5,928 nt of DNA from Glaciimonas sp. (GTDB taxonomy: Bacteria; Pseudomonadota; Gammaproteobacteria; Burkholderiales; Burkholderiaceae). Positions 1 through 5,928 of the stretch are shown here, piece by piece. The notes beneath the pieces were generated by a model. It did not search any database. It saw nothing but the letters and a program-made list of their open reading frames with translations, and had not been told where the DNA came from. The first letter of the stretch is position 1; each line of letters starts with the position of its first letter. A program made the position numbers and the translations under genes. The stretch is from the NCBI GenBank assembly GCA_014377145.1, contig JACMQE010000327.1, positions 1-5,928 of the forward strand, written 5' to 3'.

Positions 1-992
1 GATACCACGGCCGGCAATCGTTGAGCTTCGACCGCACTAAATGTGAGGTCACAGCCTGAGGATGCAGTTGGCGCTATTGCTGAGTTTGTTTTTTTGGATG
101 TCTCATCCTCATCATCATCGTATTTAATCGAATCGCTGCGACCGGTACTCTTTTTTGGAGGATCCTCGTCATTCCCGTCTAAATATCCCTTGCCATCGCC
201 CCCGAATGCTTGCTTGCCTAAGTTATTAGTGCTAGTGCCTCCTATCGTGTTCTTGGCGTTGTTGCTATCGTATTTTGGTACGTCGCTGAGGGTGCTATTG
301 CGCCGCTGCTCTTCTAGTTTGGCCTGGGTGTAGGCATTGTTACTGCTTACACGGTCGTTGTACAAGACGATGTTGGCTGCTAATTGGGCCTGCCTGCGCC
401 GCTCTTCTTCCGCCCGACGCTCTCGTTCGGCTTCTAGCCGCTGGCGTTCCTCTTCCTCGCGTTGCTGCTGGGCCGCATATAGCCGCGCATTCTCATCGGC
501 TTGACGCTGCGCTCGCTCATTGGCATTGCGTTGTGCGTCAGCTTGCGATTTATTCTGAGCTTCTTGCTGGTCCTTTTGGTAGTTAGATGTTACGCTGCCG
601 CATTCTGATATTTTGGAATTGACACTTGACTCAACGTTTCGAATGTCTTGATCAAGCTCACGCCTTTTATTTGCAATTTGTTCAGCAGTAGCTCCCTTTT
701 CATACCTGTCTTTTTTTGCGGCAATGTGCTGGGCGAATGATATTTTATAGTATTGTTCTACCTCCGTCTTGCTGCGATCGCAATCGCTGCAAAACTTCCC
801 GTTCATGTACTCCTGCAATATCACTCCATTATCATGCTTCTTCTGCGCTAGTTCCGACCGTAACTTTTGCAGTTCGGCATTACACTTATTTGATTTTTGT
901 TGATATTCATCTCTATTAGGTCCTTGGGCCTGTGCGATGAAGCTCAGCAAAAAGCAAATAGAAAAAAACAAACTCCTATACATCTGTTTCAT
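1..992 (-). CDS. Exported coiled-coil protein with a CxxC pair (hypothetical; 3' end outside window)
   Basis: I do not recognise a named family. The frame is open from the ATG at 992 to the left edge: 330 codons, no stop, so the C-terminus is missing. Residues 1-22 form a signal peptide (basic start, hydrophobic stretch SLFFSICFLLSFIA, then AQA before Q23), so the protein should act in the periplasm or at the outer membrane. Cys37, a C68-S-D-C71 pair and Cys131 could form disulfides or bind metal. Residues about 140-232 are Arg/Glu/Gln/Ala-rich (EEEERQRLEAERERRAEEER) and predict a long coiled coil. Next comes an Asn/Gly/Ser-rich low-complexity stretch and a very acidic patch (YDDDEDE, about 291-297). 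A new segment with Cys314 begins near the edge. The start lies 5 bases after the stop of the upstream LRR gene. TAAGGACTATG places an AAGGA ribosome-binding site over that stop codon, supporting this start and one shared transcript. A partner role with the LRR protein is inference. Confidence 0.85.
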   Translation of the reverse strand, partial: MKQMYRSLFFSICFLLSFIAQAQGPNRDEYQQKSNKCNAELQKLRSELAQKKHDNGVILQEYMNGKFCSDCDRSKTEVEQYYKISFAQHIAAKKDRYEKGATAEQIANKRRELDQDIRNVESSVNSKISECGSVTSNYQKDQQEAQNKSQADAQRNANERAQRQADENARLYAAQQQREEEERQRLEAERERRAEEERRRQAQLAANIVLYNDRVSSNNAYTQAKLEEQRRNSTLSDVPKYDSNNAKNTIGGTSTNNLGKQAFGGDGKGYLDGNDEDPPKKSTGRSDSIKYDDDEDETSKKTNSAIAPTASSGCDLTFSAVEAQRLPAVV

Positions 993-997
993 AGTCC

Positions 998-3862
998 TTA
1001 CCGTAATGCCAACTCCGTGGCCTGGGTTTTCATATCCGAAATGTCCCCCTTCAGTCGTTCATTCTGCTTCTTGTATTTCACCGATTTGTCTTCCTTGGCG
1101 GACGCTGATACCTTGCTGAAAATGCTCAGCGCTCCCCCTATCAATACGCCGGCATCGCTGTTGGTAATAGCGCTGTCATTCATTAGCTTATCGCCACTAG
1201 CTGAGAGGTTTTGCATATCCCCGGAGCTTTGAATAAGCCGTTCGATCTCCTCGTTGTTATGTTTATAAATTTTCTCTAGGTTATCTGCTATTTCGTTGCA
1301 AATAATGCTGGCGCGTGCACAGGCTTTTTTCTGGGCTTGCTTCGCCACTTCATCACGGGCATCTACTCGGCTGATGGCCAGGTAAGATTGATAAGCTTTA
1401 TTGTTGGCTGAGGTGTTTAAGTAGTCGTCATAGTCGCTGTAACGCTTACGCTTGAAAGGCGAAGTATAGGGTTTTAAGTTGTCCACGTCGTCGTAGATTT
1501 CGGCTATGCTGAGCAGACACGTTACCGATTTGCCGGTGCCCTCTAATTGAGGGTTTTCTGTTATTACCCTGAACGCTTTGGTCGCCAATCCATAATCGTT
1601 TGAAGAACTGAAAAACGCTCCGAGTTCGTAGTATGCATTGGTTTCTCCCCGGTCGCAGGCCGCAAAAAGCCGCTTAAAACCACTAATCTTTTTGGCAGGT
1701 AACGGAGCGCTGGTAAAATTTAAACCAAAGTCATCGTCGTAGTAGTCAATCTGGGCCGAGGGTAGAGTACGCCTCAAGCTCAGTAGTGAACTGCCCTTGA
1801 CCGGCGAGTCTTTTAGGTTGAGATTTTCTAATGAGGTCAATTCGCCCACCGAAGCTGGCATCTGCGTAAGTTTGTTATTGCTCAGGTCAAGAACTTTCAG
1901 GCGGGACAGGGTAAACAGCTCATCCGGCAAGCTGGTTAGGCCGCAGTGGCTCAGGTATAAGTTCTCGAGTCTTCTCAGTTTTGCAATTTCGGAAGGAATG
2001 CTTTGGACGTTGGCTCCCGAAAGGTCCAGGGTGGGTAGCCGCTGACAGCTGAGCACTACCGTCGGAAACTTGTCGATTTTACTATTGGGTGTCGAGTTGT
2101 TCAGTCGCAATTCGGTGAGCACCTTCAAGCGTCCGAAATCGACCGGAAAGCTGGCAAACGTACTGGGCAGGACCAGTATCTTAAGCTTTGTGAGCTTGGA
2201 AATGGAATCAGGCAGGGAAGCGAGTTGCGTCTGGTTGAAGTCAACTTCTTCGAGGGCAGGCATCGTATAAAATTGAGGAGTAATTCTTTTTAGCGGATTG
2301 CTGTTCAGCTTCAGGCTCTTTAGGGACCGGAAGCCATCGGTTTCCTTATCGAGCGCTTTGATATTGTTGCCACCCAAGTTCAGTTCGGTCAGCGAGGGCA
2401 AGTTCCTGAGCTCGGCTGGAAAAGAGGCAAATCGATTATTCTGAAAGTCAATGGATTGCAGGTATGACTGGCTGAGATTAATCTTTTTGTCGTAAGAAAT
2501 CCCGCTTATCTGGTTGGTTCCCAGCTTTAACTCCTGTAGGTTGGCCAAGCCGAAGAGTGACGAGCTAAGTTTGGTTAGCCGATTGCTTTTTGCAGAGATA
2601 AAGACGATGTTGGATTTTTTGAGCTTATCCAGCTGATCGCCCTCAAAAGCCAGGCTCTGCAGGCCGGTTTCGTCCAGCCAGACGTACTGCAGATTGGGAA
2701 GGTCGAGTAGCTCCAACGGAAACTTTCGCAAGTTGTTCTTGCTCAGATTGATGGCAATTAGATTCTTAAACCCTTTTACTTCGGACGGAAGGGCCCTTAG
2801 ATTCGTTTCTCTCAGGTCCAGGTACTCCACACTCATCGCTTCGGCCGACGCTTTTGTTAAGGAGGTGTAGGCTTCCTTTTTCAGCACCTCGCCTACCTCG
2901 TAAACCACCAAGGTTTGGGCCGGCAACGGGCTTGCGGTCTTTGCTGGGATAACGGGTTCTATTTCGGAAGCTTCCAGCCTTTTCGGACTGTGATTGGCTA
3001 CTTTCTGGGGTTTTTCGCGTGGCTCCTTTTTCTCTTTAGTCTCCTTTGGTGGTGTTGCTTTTGCGGCCGTAATTACGGCCGGTACTTCATCTTTATCGTC
3101 TTCCTCTCCCTTTTTTGTTGACTTCTTGCTGACGGCGTAAGTTTCTTCGTAGCCGTTCGCATACTGGACTTTGATCACCTTATCGAGCGGGACTGATTCC
3201 GGCTTGGAGTTGGCTGCGTTGGATTGAGTATAGTAGATGTTGATCTCGTCAACTTCCTGAATTCTGGCCTTTATCTCTTTGCCGTTATCCAACTTTATCA
3301 CATCCATACTGAGTTCGATGCTAGCCTTTCTGGTCGCATCCCCTTGGGCCCGGTTGGCAACAAGTTGCTTGACGGCCGCAGGCGCATTGTAAGCTTCTTC
3401 GTACCCGTTGCTATACCTGATACCAATTAGCCGGTCGGTCGGCACTTTGTCCACCGTTTTGGAGTCAATTAAGCGGTATGTAACGCTGGTTTCATCAACC
3501 TCCAGCACCAATGCTTTCAACTCATTACCGTAAACCGTGTAAATGATGTCATAAGCCGGTGCTTTGGCTACTTCATTGGTGGGCAAATGTTCAAATAATT
3601 CAATAAATCCGTTGGAATACTTTATTTTATATATTTCATTAATGCCGATAGCCCTGCGCACACTGCTTTTGGTGGTAGGTATGTTAAAGTATAGAACGTT
3701 TTCGTCATTAACTTCTTCGACCGAGCTTAGTATGGAGTCGCCCTTAATTTTATATATGACGTCTTGAGCCCGCATCTGTTGAATGCTGAAAACGGTACAG
3801 GCCGCCACCAAAAAGCCTATCCTCTTAGCATCTGCGGAGAAAGCGAGTATAAATTTGTTCAT
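998..3862 (-). CDS. Secreted leucine-rich-repeat protein with three N-terminal beta modules
   Basis: A 954-residue exported protein of unknown function. I chose the ATG at 3862, not the longer frame from 3973, because it gives a proper signal peptide: basic n-region (MNKF...DAKR), hydrophobic core IGFLVAACTVFSI (15-27), then QQMRAQ before D34. The 37 extra residues of the longer form would bury it. Neither start has a clear Shine-Dalgarno. Order: signal peptide; three tandem modules (34-93, 104-160, 186-243); a Lys/Glu/Pro-rich linker (about 244-318); about 15 leucine-rich repeats (about 344-698), mostly 23 residues long with LxxLxLxxNxLxxLP spacing; then a helical C-terminal region (about 728-954) starting with a Sel1/TPR-like stretch (AACDRGETNAYYELGAFF). 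That region also holds a short Gly-rich hydrophobic segment (AGVLIGGALSIF, about 904-915) and a charged coiled-coil tail. LRRs usually bind proteins, so a surface or periplasmic binding role is likely but inferred. It is first in an operon with the coiled-coil gene 5 bases downstream. Confidence 0.88.
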   Translation of the reverse strand: MNKFILAFSADAKRIGFLVAACTVFSIQQMRAQDVIYKIKGDSILSSVEEVNDENVLYFNIPTTKSSVRRAIGINEIYKIKYSNGFIELFEHLPTNEVAKAPAYDIIYTVYGNELKALVLEVDETSVTYRLIDSKTVDKVPTDRLIGIRYSNGYEEAYNAPAAVKQLVANRAQGDATRKASIELSMDVIKLDNGKEIKARIQEVDEINIYYTQSNAANSKPESVPLDKVIKVQYANGYEETYAVSKKSTKKGEEDDKDEVPAVITAAKATPPKETKEKKEPREKPQKVANHSPKRLEASEIEPVIPAKTASPLPAQTLVVYEVGEVLKKEAYTSLTKASAEAMSVEYLDLRETNLRALPSEVKGFKNLIAINLSKNNLRKFPLELLDLPNLQYVWLDETGLQSLAFEGDQLDKLKKSNIVFISAKSNRLTKLSSSLFGLANLQELKLGTNQISGISYDKKINLSQSYLQSIDFQNNRFASFPAELRNLPSLTELNLGGNNIKALDKETDGFRSLKSLKLNSNPLKRITPQFYTMPALEEVDFNQTQLASLPDSISKLTKLKILVLPSTFASFPVDFGRLKVLTELRLNNSTPNSKIDKFPTVVLSCQRLPTLDLSGANVQSIPSEIAKLRRLENLYLSHCGLTSLPDELFTLSRLKVLDLSNNKLTQMPASVGELTSLENLNLKDSPVKGSSLLSLRRTLPSAQIDYYDDDFGLNFTSAPLPAKKISGFKRLFAACDRGETNAYYELGAFFSSSNDYGLATKAFRVITENPQLEGTGKSVTCLLSIAEIYDDVDNLKPYTSPFKRKRYSDYDDYLNTSANNKAYQSYLAISRVDARDEVAKQAQKKACARASIICNEIADNLEKIYKHNNEEIERLIQSSGDMQNLSASGDKLMNDSAITNSDAGVLIGGALSIFSKVSASAKEDKSVKYKKQNERLKGDISDMKTQATELALR
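1769..2833 (-). repeat. Leucine-rich repeat array (about 15 units)
   Basis: About 15 consecutive units, mostly 23 residues, follow LxxLxLxxNxLxxLPxxxxxL. Clear examples are RLKVLDLSNNKLTQMPASVG, SLTELNLGGNNIKALDKETD and RLENLYLSHCGLTSLPDELF. Several units are longer or irregular (those beginning NLQYVWLDE, NLQELKLGT and VLTELRLNN), which would bend the solenoid at intervals. The array is flanked by a charged linker and a helical region. The repeats are too diverged in DNA to suggest recent expansion. Confidence 0.9.
3064..3081. repeat. 18-bp perfect palindrome inside the LRR gene
   Basis: CGGCCGTAATTACGGCCG reads identically on both strands. It lies in the part of the LRR gene that encodes the low-complexity linker (around V-P-A-V-I-T-A-A-K-A). 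With no loop it is not a terminator. It may be chance in a Pro/Ala-coding stretch or a protein-binding site. Confidence 0.6.
3134..3763 (-). repeat. Three tandem protein modules in the LRR protein
   Basis: Three diverged copies of a 57-60-residue unit lie at 3763-3584, 3553-3383 and 3307-3134. Each starts with D(V/I)I, has a Gly near position 8 (KGDS, YGNE, NGKE), then a V/I-x-E-V-(D/N)-(D/E) strand, a later I-x-x-I-(K/R)-(Y/V)-x-Y or similar strand, and closes with Y(S/A)NG(F/Y)(I/E)E. Copies two and three are also alike in DNA: GTAAGNTTCTTCGTANCCGTT recurs near 3137 and 3389 on the plus strand. The pattern resembles short beta-barrel modules I recall from exported Bacteroidota proteins ('DVIxLKNGxxIxG...' type). 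Family assignment is uncertain. Confidence 0.75.
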
Positions 3863-4237
3863 ATGAAGAAGAGCAGCAATACGTCGTCTATCGGGATAGA
3901 TGGCAATGCATTGTGAAACCTGGTTGCAATGGTGAAAGAATCTTGATCTGAGTCTGTTGACTAATAGCATCATTCAAAGTCAGTTACTCAGTTTGAAGTC
4001 TAAGTGTACAAAACAAGATTCTAAGATAAACTATGTCATGTATTTATAGTTGCTAATGTACAGAAAATTGGTAGAAAAATCATACGTAACCAGTTTGATG
4101 GTTCTGCGTGCTATTTGAGCCGCTTCTTATTGGCGCTTGAGGCCCCTTACTGCTTCCTGGATACAGTTTTTTGGGCTCTCTCTCGCAACTTGTCTCCGCC
4201 TTTCACTAGCTTCGCCGGCTAGTTCTACCCCAGATTC
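3863..4237. other. Divergent intergenic region, no gene seen
   Basis: This separates the leftward LRR operon from the rightward Nudix operon, so it should carry promoters for both. Bases about 3990-4090 are AT-rich. No perfect Bacteroidota promoter (TTTG, about 19 bases, TAnnTTTG) is visible on either strand. The nearest rightward match is TTG at 4068-4070 followed 19 bases later by CCAGTTTG ending at 4097, which keeps only the TTTG half. The 111 bases next to the LRR gene form an open in-frame extension that I treat as untranslated leader. I see no RNA gene. Confidence 0.5.
4205..4223 (+). promoter_or_regulatory. Small hairpin just before the Nudix start codon
   Basis: ACTAGC and GCTAGT form a 6-bp perfect stem around the 7-base loop TTCGCCG, ending 14 bases before the ATG at 4238. 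In the leader mRNA it could affect ribosome access or mRNA stability. There is no U-tract after it, so it does not look like a terminator. The stem is short enough to arise by chance. Confidence 0.3.
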
Positions 4238-4630
4238 ATGAAGAAACACCACGAAGTGGTCGCCGCTATTATTCAGCGCGGCCAGGAAATCCTCTGCCTG
4301 CAGCGGGGGGGAAGTAAGTACGACTACATCGCCTATAAGTGGGAATTTCCGGGTGGCAAGGTAGAGGAGGGGGAAACGCAGGAACAGGCCTTGGTGCGCG
4401 AGATTAAAGAGGAGCTTGCGCTTGATATACGGGTTGATTCTGCCTTGCTCACGGTGGAGCACGAGTACCCCGATTTCATCATCACCATGCACGGGCTGCG
4501 CTGCACCGCGCTAAGCGATAAATTGGTGCTGCACGAGCACACCGATTTTAAATGGCTTAGGGCCAAGGAATTGCTTTCTCTGGATTGGGCCGCGGCGGAT
4601 GTGCCCTTGGTCAACAAGCTCCGCGCATGA
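4238..4630 (+). CDS. Nudix hydrolase, MutT-like (deoxy)nucleoside triphosphate pyrophosphohydrolase
   Basis: A 130-residue single-domain cytoplasmic enzyme, the usual length for MutT-type proteins. It would cleave a nucleoside triphosphate or related pyrophosphate to a monophosphate and pyrophosphate using Mg2+. The Nudix box is complete at residues 40-62: G40, E46, R54-E55, E58-E59, with the pattern Gx5Ex7REUxEExxU. Glu55, Glu58 and Glu59 are the expected metal ligands. The Gly usual near the end of the box is Ala61, a tolerated change. The segment before it (YKWEFPGGK) matches the MutT/NudG-type (d)NTP hydrolases, and HTDFKWLRAKELLSLDW near the end is the common W-x-x-x-x-E-L helix of that group. 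Substrate (8-oxo-dGTP, modified dCTP or other) cannot be told from sequence. No Shine-Dalgarno precedes the ATG. The stop overlaps the helicase start as ATGA, so the two proteins are probably made together and act in one pathway. Confidence 0.92.
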   Translation: MKKHHEVVAAIIQRGQEILCLQRGGSKYDYIAYKWEFPGGKVEEGETQEQALVREIKEELALDIRVDSALLTVEHEYPDFIITMHGLRCTALSDKLVLHEHTDFKWLRAKELLSLDWAAADVPLVNKLRA

Positions 4631-5597
4631 ATGTCGAGCTACTAGCCGCTGGTTTGCACCGGGGATTTTTAGATGCAACTACCCCATCCGAGGACCGTTT
4701 CGTGCCCCAGCTCGTGCGCAACGACAAGGCGCTGGGCAAGACGGTGCTCAGCGTGGTGCACCGGCAGCTGAGCGGCTGCGAGGGGTTTTGGTTTTCGGTG
4801 GCCTTTGCCACCAAGAGTGGCATTGCCGCCCTGCTCAACGTGCTGCAGGAGCTGGAAGTGAAAAAGGTGAAAGGGAAAGTGTTGGTGTCGCAGTATCAAA
4901 ACTTTACCCAGCCTGAGGCATTGCGCGCCCTGCGCCAGTTTGCCAACATCGAGCTGCGCATGGCCACCACGGGCAACTTCCACGCGAAGGGGTATCTGTT
5001 TTCTCAAGGCGCAGGTTACAACCTGCTCATTGGCAGCAGCAACTTGACGGCGGGGGCACTGCGGGTCAACAAGGAGTGGAATCTGCTCGTGGCGGGCTTA
5101 AACGCCGGCGAGCTCATTGGGGACGTGCGGGCCACGTTTGCCCAAGAATTTGCCGCCGGAGTGCTCGTTGATGGGGCCTTCATCCTGGCCTACGAGGAAG
5201 TGTACCAGGCGCAAGCGAGGCTGTTAAGCCGGGCGAAGAGCTTGGTGGAGCAGCATGCGGCAATTTCTCCGAACGCCATGCAGGTGGAGGCATTGGACAG
5301 TATTGCCCGGCTGCGCGCGGCGGGCGAGCGCAAGGCCTTGCTGATTTCGGCGACCGGCACGGGCAAAACCTACCTATCCGCCTTTGATGCCCGGCAGGTG
5401 ATGCCCAAGAGGCTCTTGTTTGTGGTGCATCGCGCCAACATCGCCAAGGCGGCCATGCGCACCTTTCAGCGCGTGTTTGATAAGTCGCGTACCATGGGGA
5501 TGTATTCGGGGGAGAAAAAAGAAACCGAGGCTGACTTCCTTTTCTGCACGGTCCAGACTTTATCGCAAGACCACCACCTGGCTTTATTTCCCCCATC
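4627..5597 (+). pseudogene. PLD-like / superfamily 2 helicase, interrupted by an insertion sequence
   Basis: This is the N-terminal part, about 323 residues, of a large PLD-nuclease-like plus DEAD/DEAH helicase protein of the kind often ending in DUF3427 (about 900-1000 residues from memory). The ATG at 4627 is chosen because it overlaps the Nudix stop; the 14 extra upstream codons lie inside the Nudix gene. Residues about 40-155 form a phospholipase-D-like domain with H119-x-K121, G136-S-S-N139 and E150, the HKD-type catalytic signature. Helicase motifs follow: a Q-motif-like PNAMQVEAL (215-223), Walker A ATGTGKT (242-248), motif Ia (LLFVVHRANIAKAA) and motif Ic (FCTVQTL, 306-312). After FPPS (about 321-324) family similarity stops and the DEAH box is missing. 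The sequence beyond is the antisense of a transposase gene. The frame stays open to a TGA at 5914-5916, giving a possible 429-residue hybrid without motifs II-VI, which should have no helicase activity. The PLD domain could in principle still fold. Confidence 0.82.
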
Positions 5598-5928
5598 TTA
5601 CTTCCTGATGTTACGCACGGAGTTGACCGAGTTGATGGTACATGGCTTTCAGGCCAACGGTATAGGGTTGGGCTTTGAGTCGAAAATACCCGATGCCGCA
5701 CTTGAGCTTGAGGACTTCGGGTTTGGTGTAAGCCAGCACGACGGCAGAGAAATGGGTGGCCTGCGTGGCCAGGGTTTTGGTGGGCGCTTTGCCCATCGAG
5801 GCGTTCTGTTTGAGGGACTTGTGGTATTCTTCCACACAAAAATCTTGATGCGCTTTTCCGCCGTCTCTGGTAAATCGTGGTCAGTTGGACCTGGTCCAGG
5901 TCGGTGTCGCTGCTGACCAAATATAACA
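5597..5928 (-). mobile_element. End of an insertion sequence (DDE transposase type), continuing past the right edge
   Basis: Helicase coding similarity stops between about 5593 and 5601, and transposase coding on the opposite strand begins right after it, with its stop at 5611-5613. The IS end therefore lies within roughly 20 bases of the transposase stop, near CTTACTTCCTGATGTTACGC. The other end, the terminal inverted repeats and any target duplication are outside the window, so the exact border and IS family cannot be fixed. Confidence 0.75.
5611..5928 (-). pseudogene. Transposase C-terminal part (IS4/IS701-like DDE), frame broken
   Basis: Read leftward from the right edge, one frame gives YLVSSDTDLDQVQLTTIYQR, typical of the region just before the catalytic Glu of DDE transposases of the IS4/IS701 kind. 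The expected continuation (W-K-x-E-x-Y-H-K-S-L-K-Q-N) is found in another frame, starting at 5835: VEEYHKSLKQNASMGKAPTK, then TQATHF, LKLKCGIGYFRLKAQPYTVG and a stop at 5611 after LGQLRA. Glu in EEYHKSLKQN is the presumed third acidic residue. The frame changes between about 5866 and 5836. Compared with the motif as I remember it, 19 extra bases (AGCGCATCAAGATTTTTGT) separate the Lys codon from the Val codon. The copy is therefore probably inactive unless this is a sequencing error or a recoding site. The N-terminal part lies outside the window. Confidence 0.75.

Noticed and set aside
43..333. Plus-strand Ser/Leu-rich frame
   Set aside because: Antisense of the exported coiled-coil gene; its serine run is the reverse of the acidic Asp/Glu patch.
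3863..3973. N-terminal extension of the LRR protein from the ATG at 3973
   Set aside because: It would place 37 residues, rich in Arg and His, before a good signal peptide, and no ribosome-binding site supports it.
4127..4492. Minus-strand frame opposite the Nudix gene
   Set aside because: Shadow of the Nudix coding sequence; no domain or signal, and it overlaps a clear Nudix box.
4585..4626. Earlier in-frame ATG for the helicase at 4585
   Set aside because: It lies inside the Nudix gene; the ATGA overlap at 4627 is the normal coupled start, and the extra 14 residues resemble no domain.
5888..5902. Palindrome GACCTGG-T-CCAGGTC inside the transposase
   Set aside because: It encodes the well-fitting transposase stretch DLDQVQ, lies well inside the element, and is short enough to be chance.
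5180..5920. Long minus-strand frame of 246 codons
   Set aside because: Only its first roughly 20 residues belong to the transposase; the rest is out of frame and then runs antisense to the helicase.

Overview
The window looks like accessory DNA from a Bacteroidota bacterium, probably of the Cytophagales/Hymenobacter type. I infer this from the secreted proteins with short 'AQ'-ending signal peptides, the lack of Shine-Dalgarno sequences before most starts, and a transposase tail of a kind I associate with that group. No species can be named from the sequence alone.

Left half (1-3862, minus strand): a two-gene operon encoding exported proteins. The first gene in transcription order (3862 down to 998) encodes a 954-residue secreted protein. 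It has a signal peptide, three copies of a roughly 58-residue beta-rich module ending in 'Y(S/A)NG(Y/F)xE', a charged Lys/Glu/Pro linker, about 15 leucine-rich repeats, and an alpha-helical C-terminal region. Five bases after its stop, a second gene (992 down to beyond base 1) encodes another exported protein with a CxxC pair and a long charged coiled coil. Its 3' end lies outside the window.

Middle (3863-4237): a mostly AT-rich intergenic region separating divergent transcription units. It must hold promoters for both sides, but no strong consensus is visible. A small hairpin sits just before the rightward operon.

Right half (4238-5928, plus strand): a Nudix (MutT-type) hydrolase gene whose stop overlaps, as ATGA, the start of a gene for a PLD-nuclease-like/superfamily 2 helicase protein. 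The overlap implies translational coupling and joint function. The pairing suggests nucleotide sanitation or DNA repair/defence, but its role is not established here. The helicase gene is broken near base 5597, after motif Ic and before the DEAH box, by the end of an insertion sequence. Its transposase runs on the minus strand and continues past the right edge of the window. The visible transposase is itself split between two reading frames.

The most notable signals are the interrupted Nudix/PLD-helicase module and the unusual secreted LRR protein with its coiled-coil partner.
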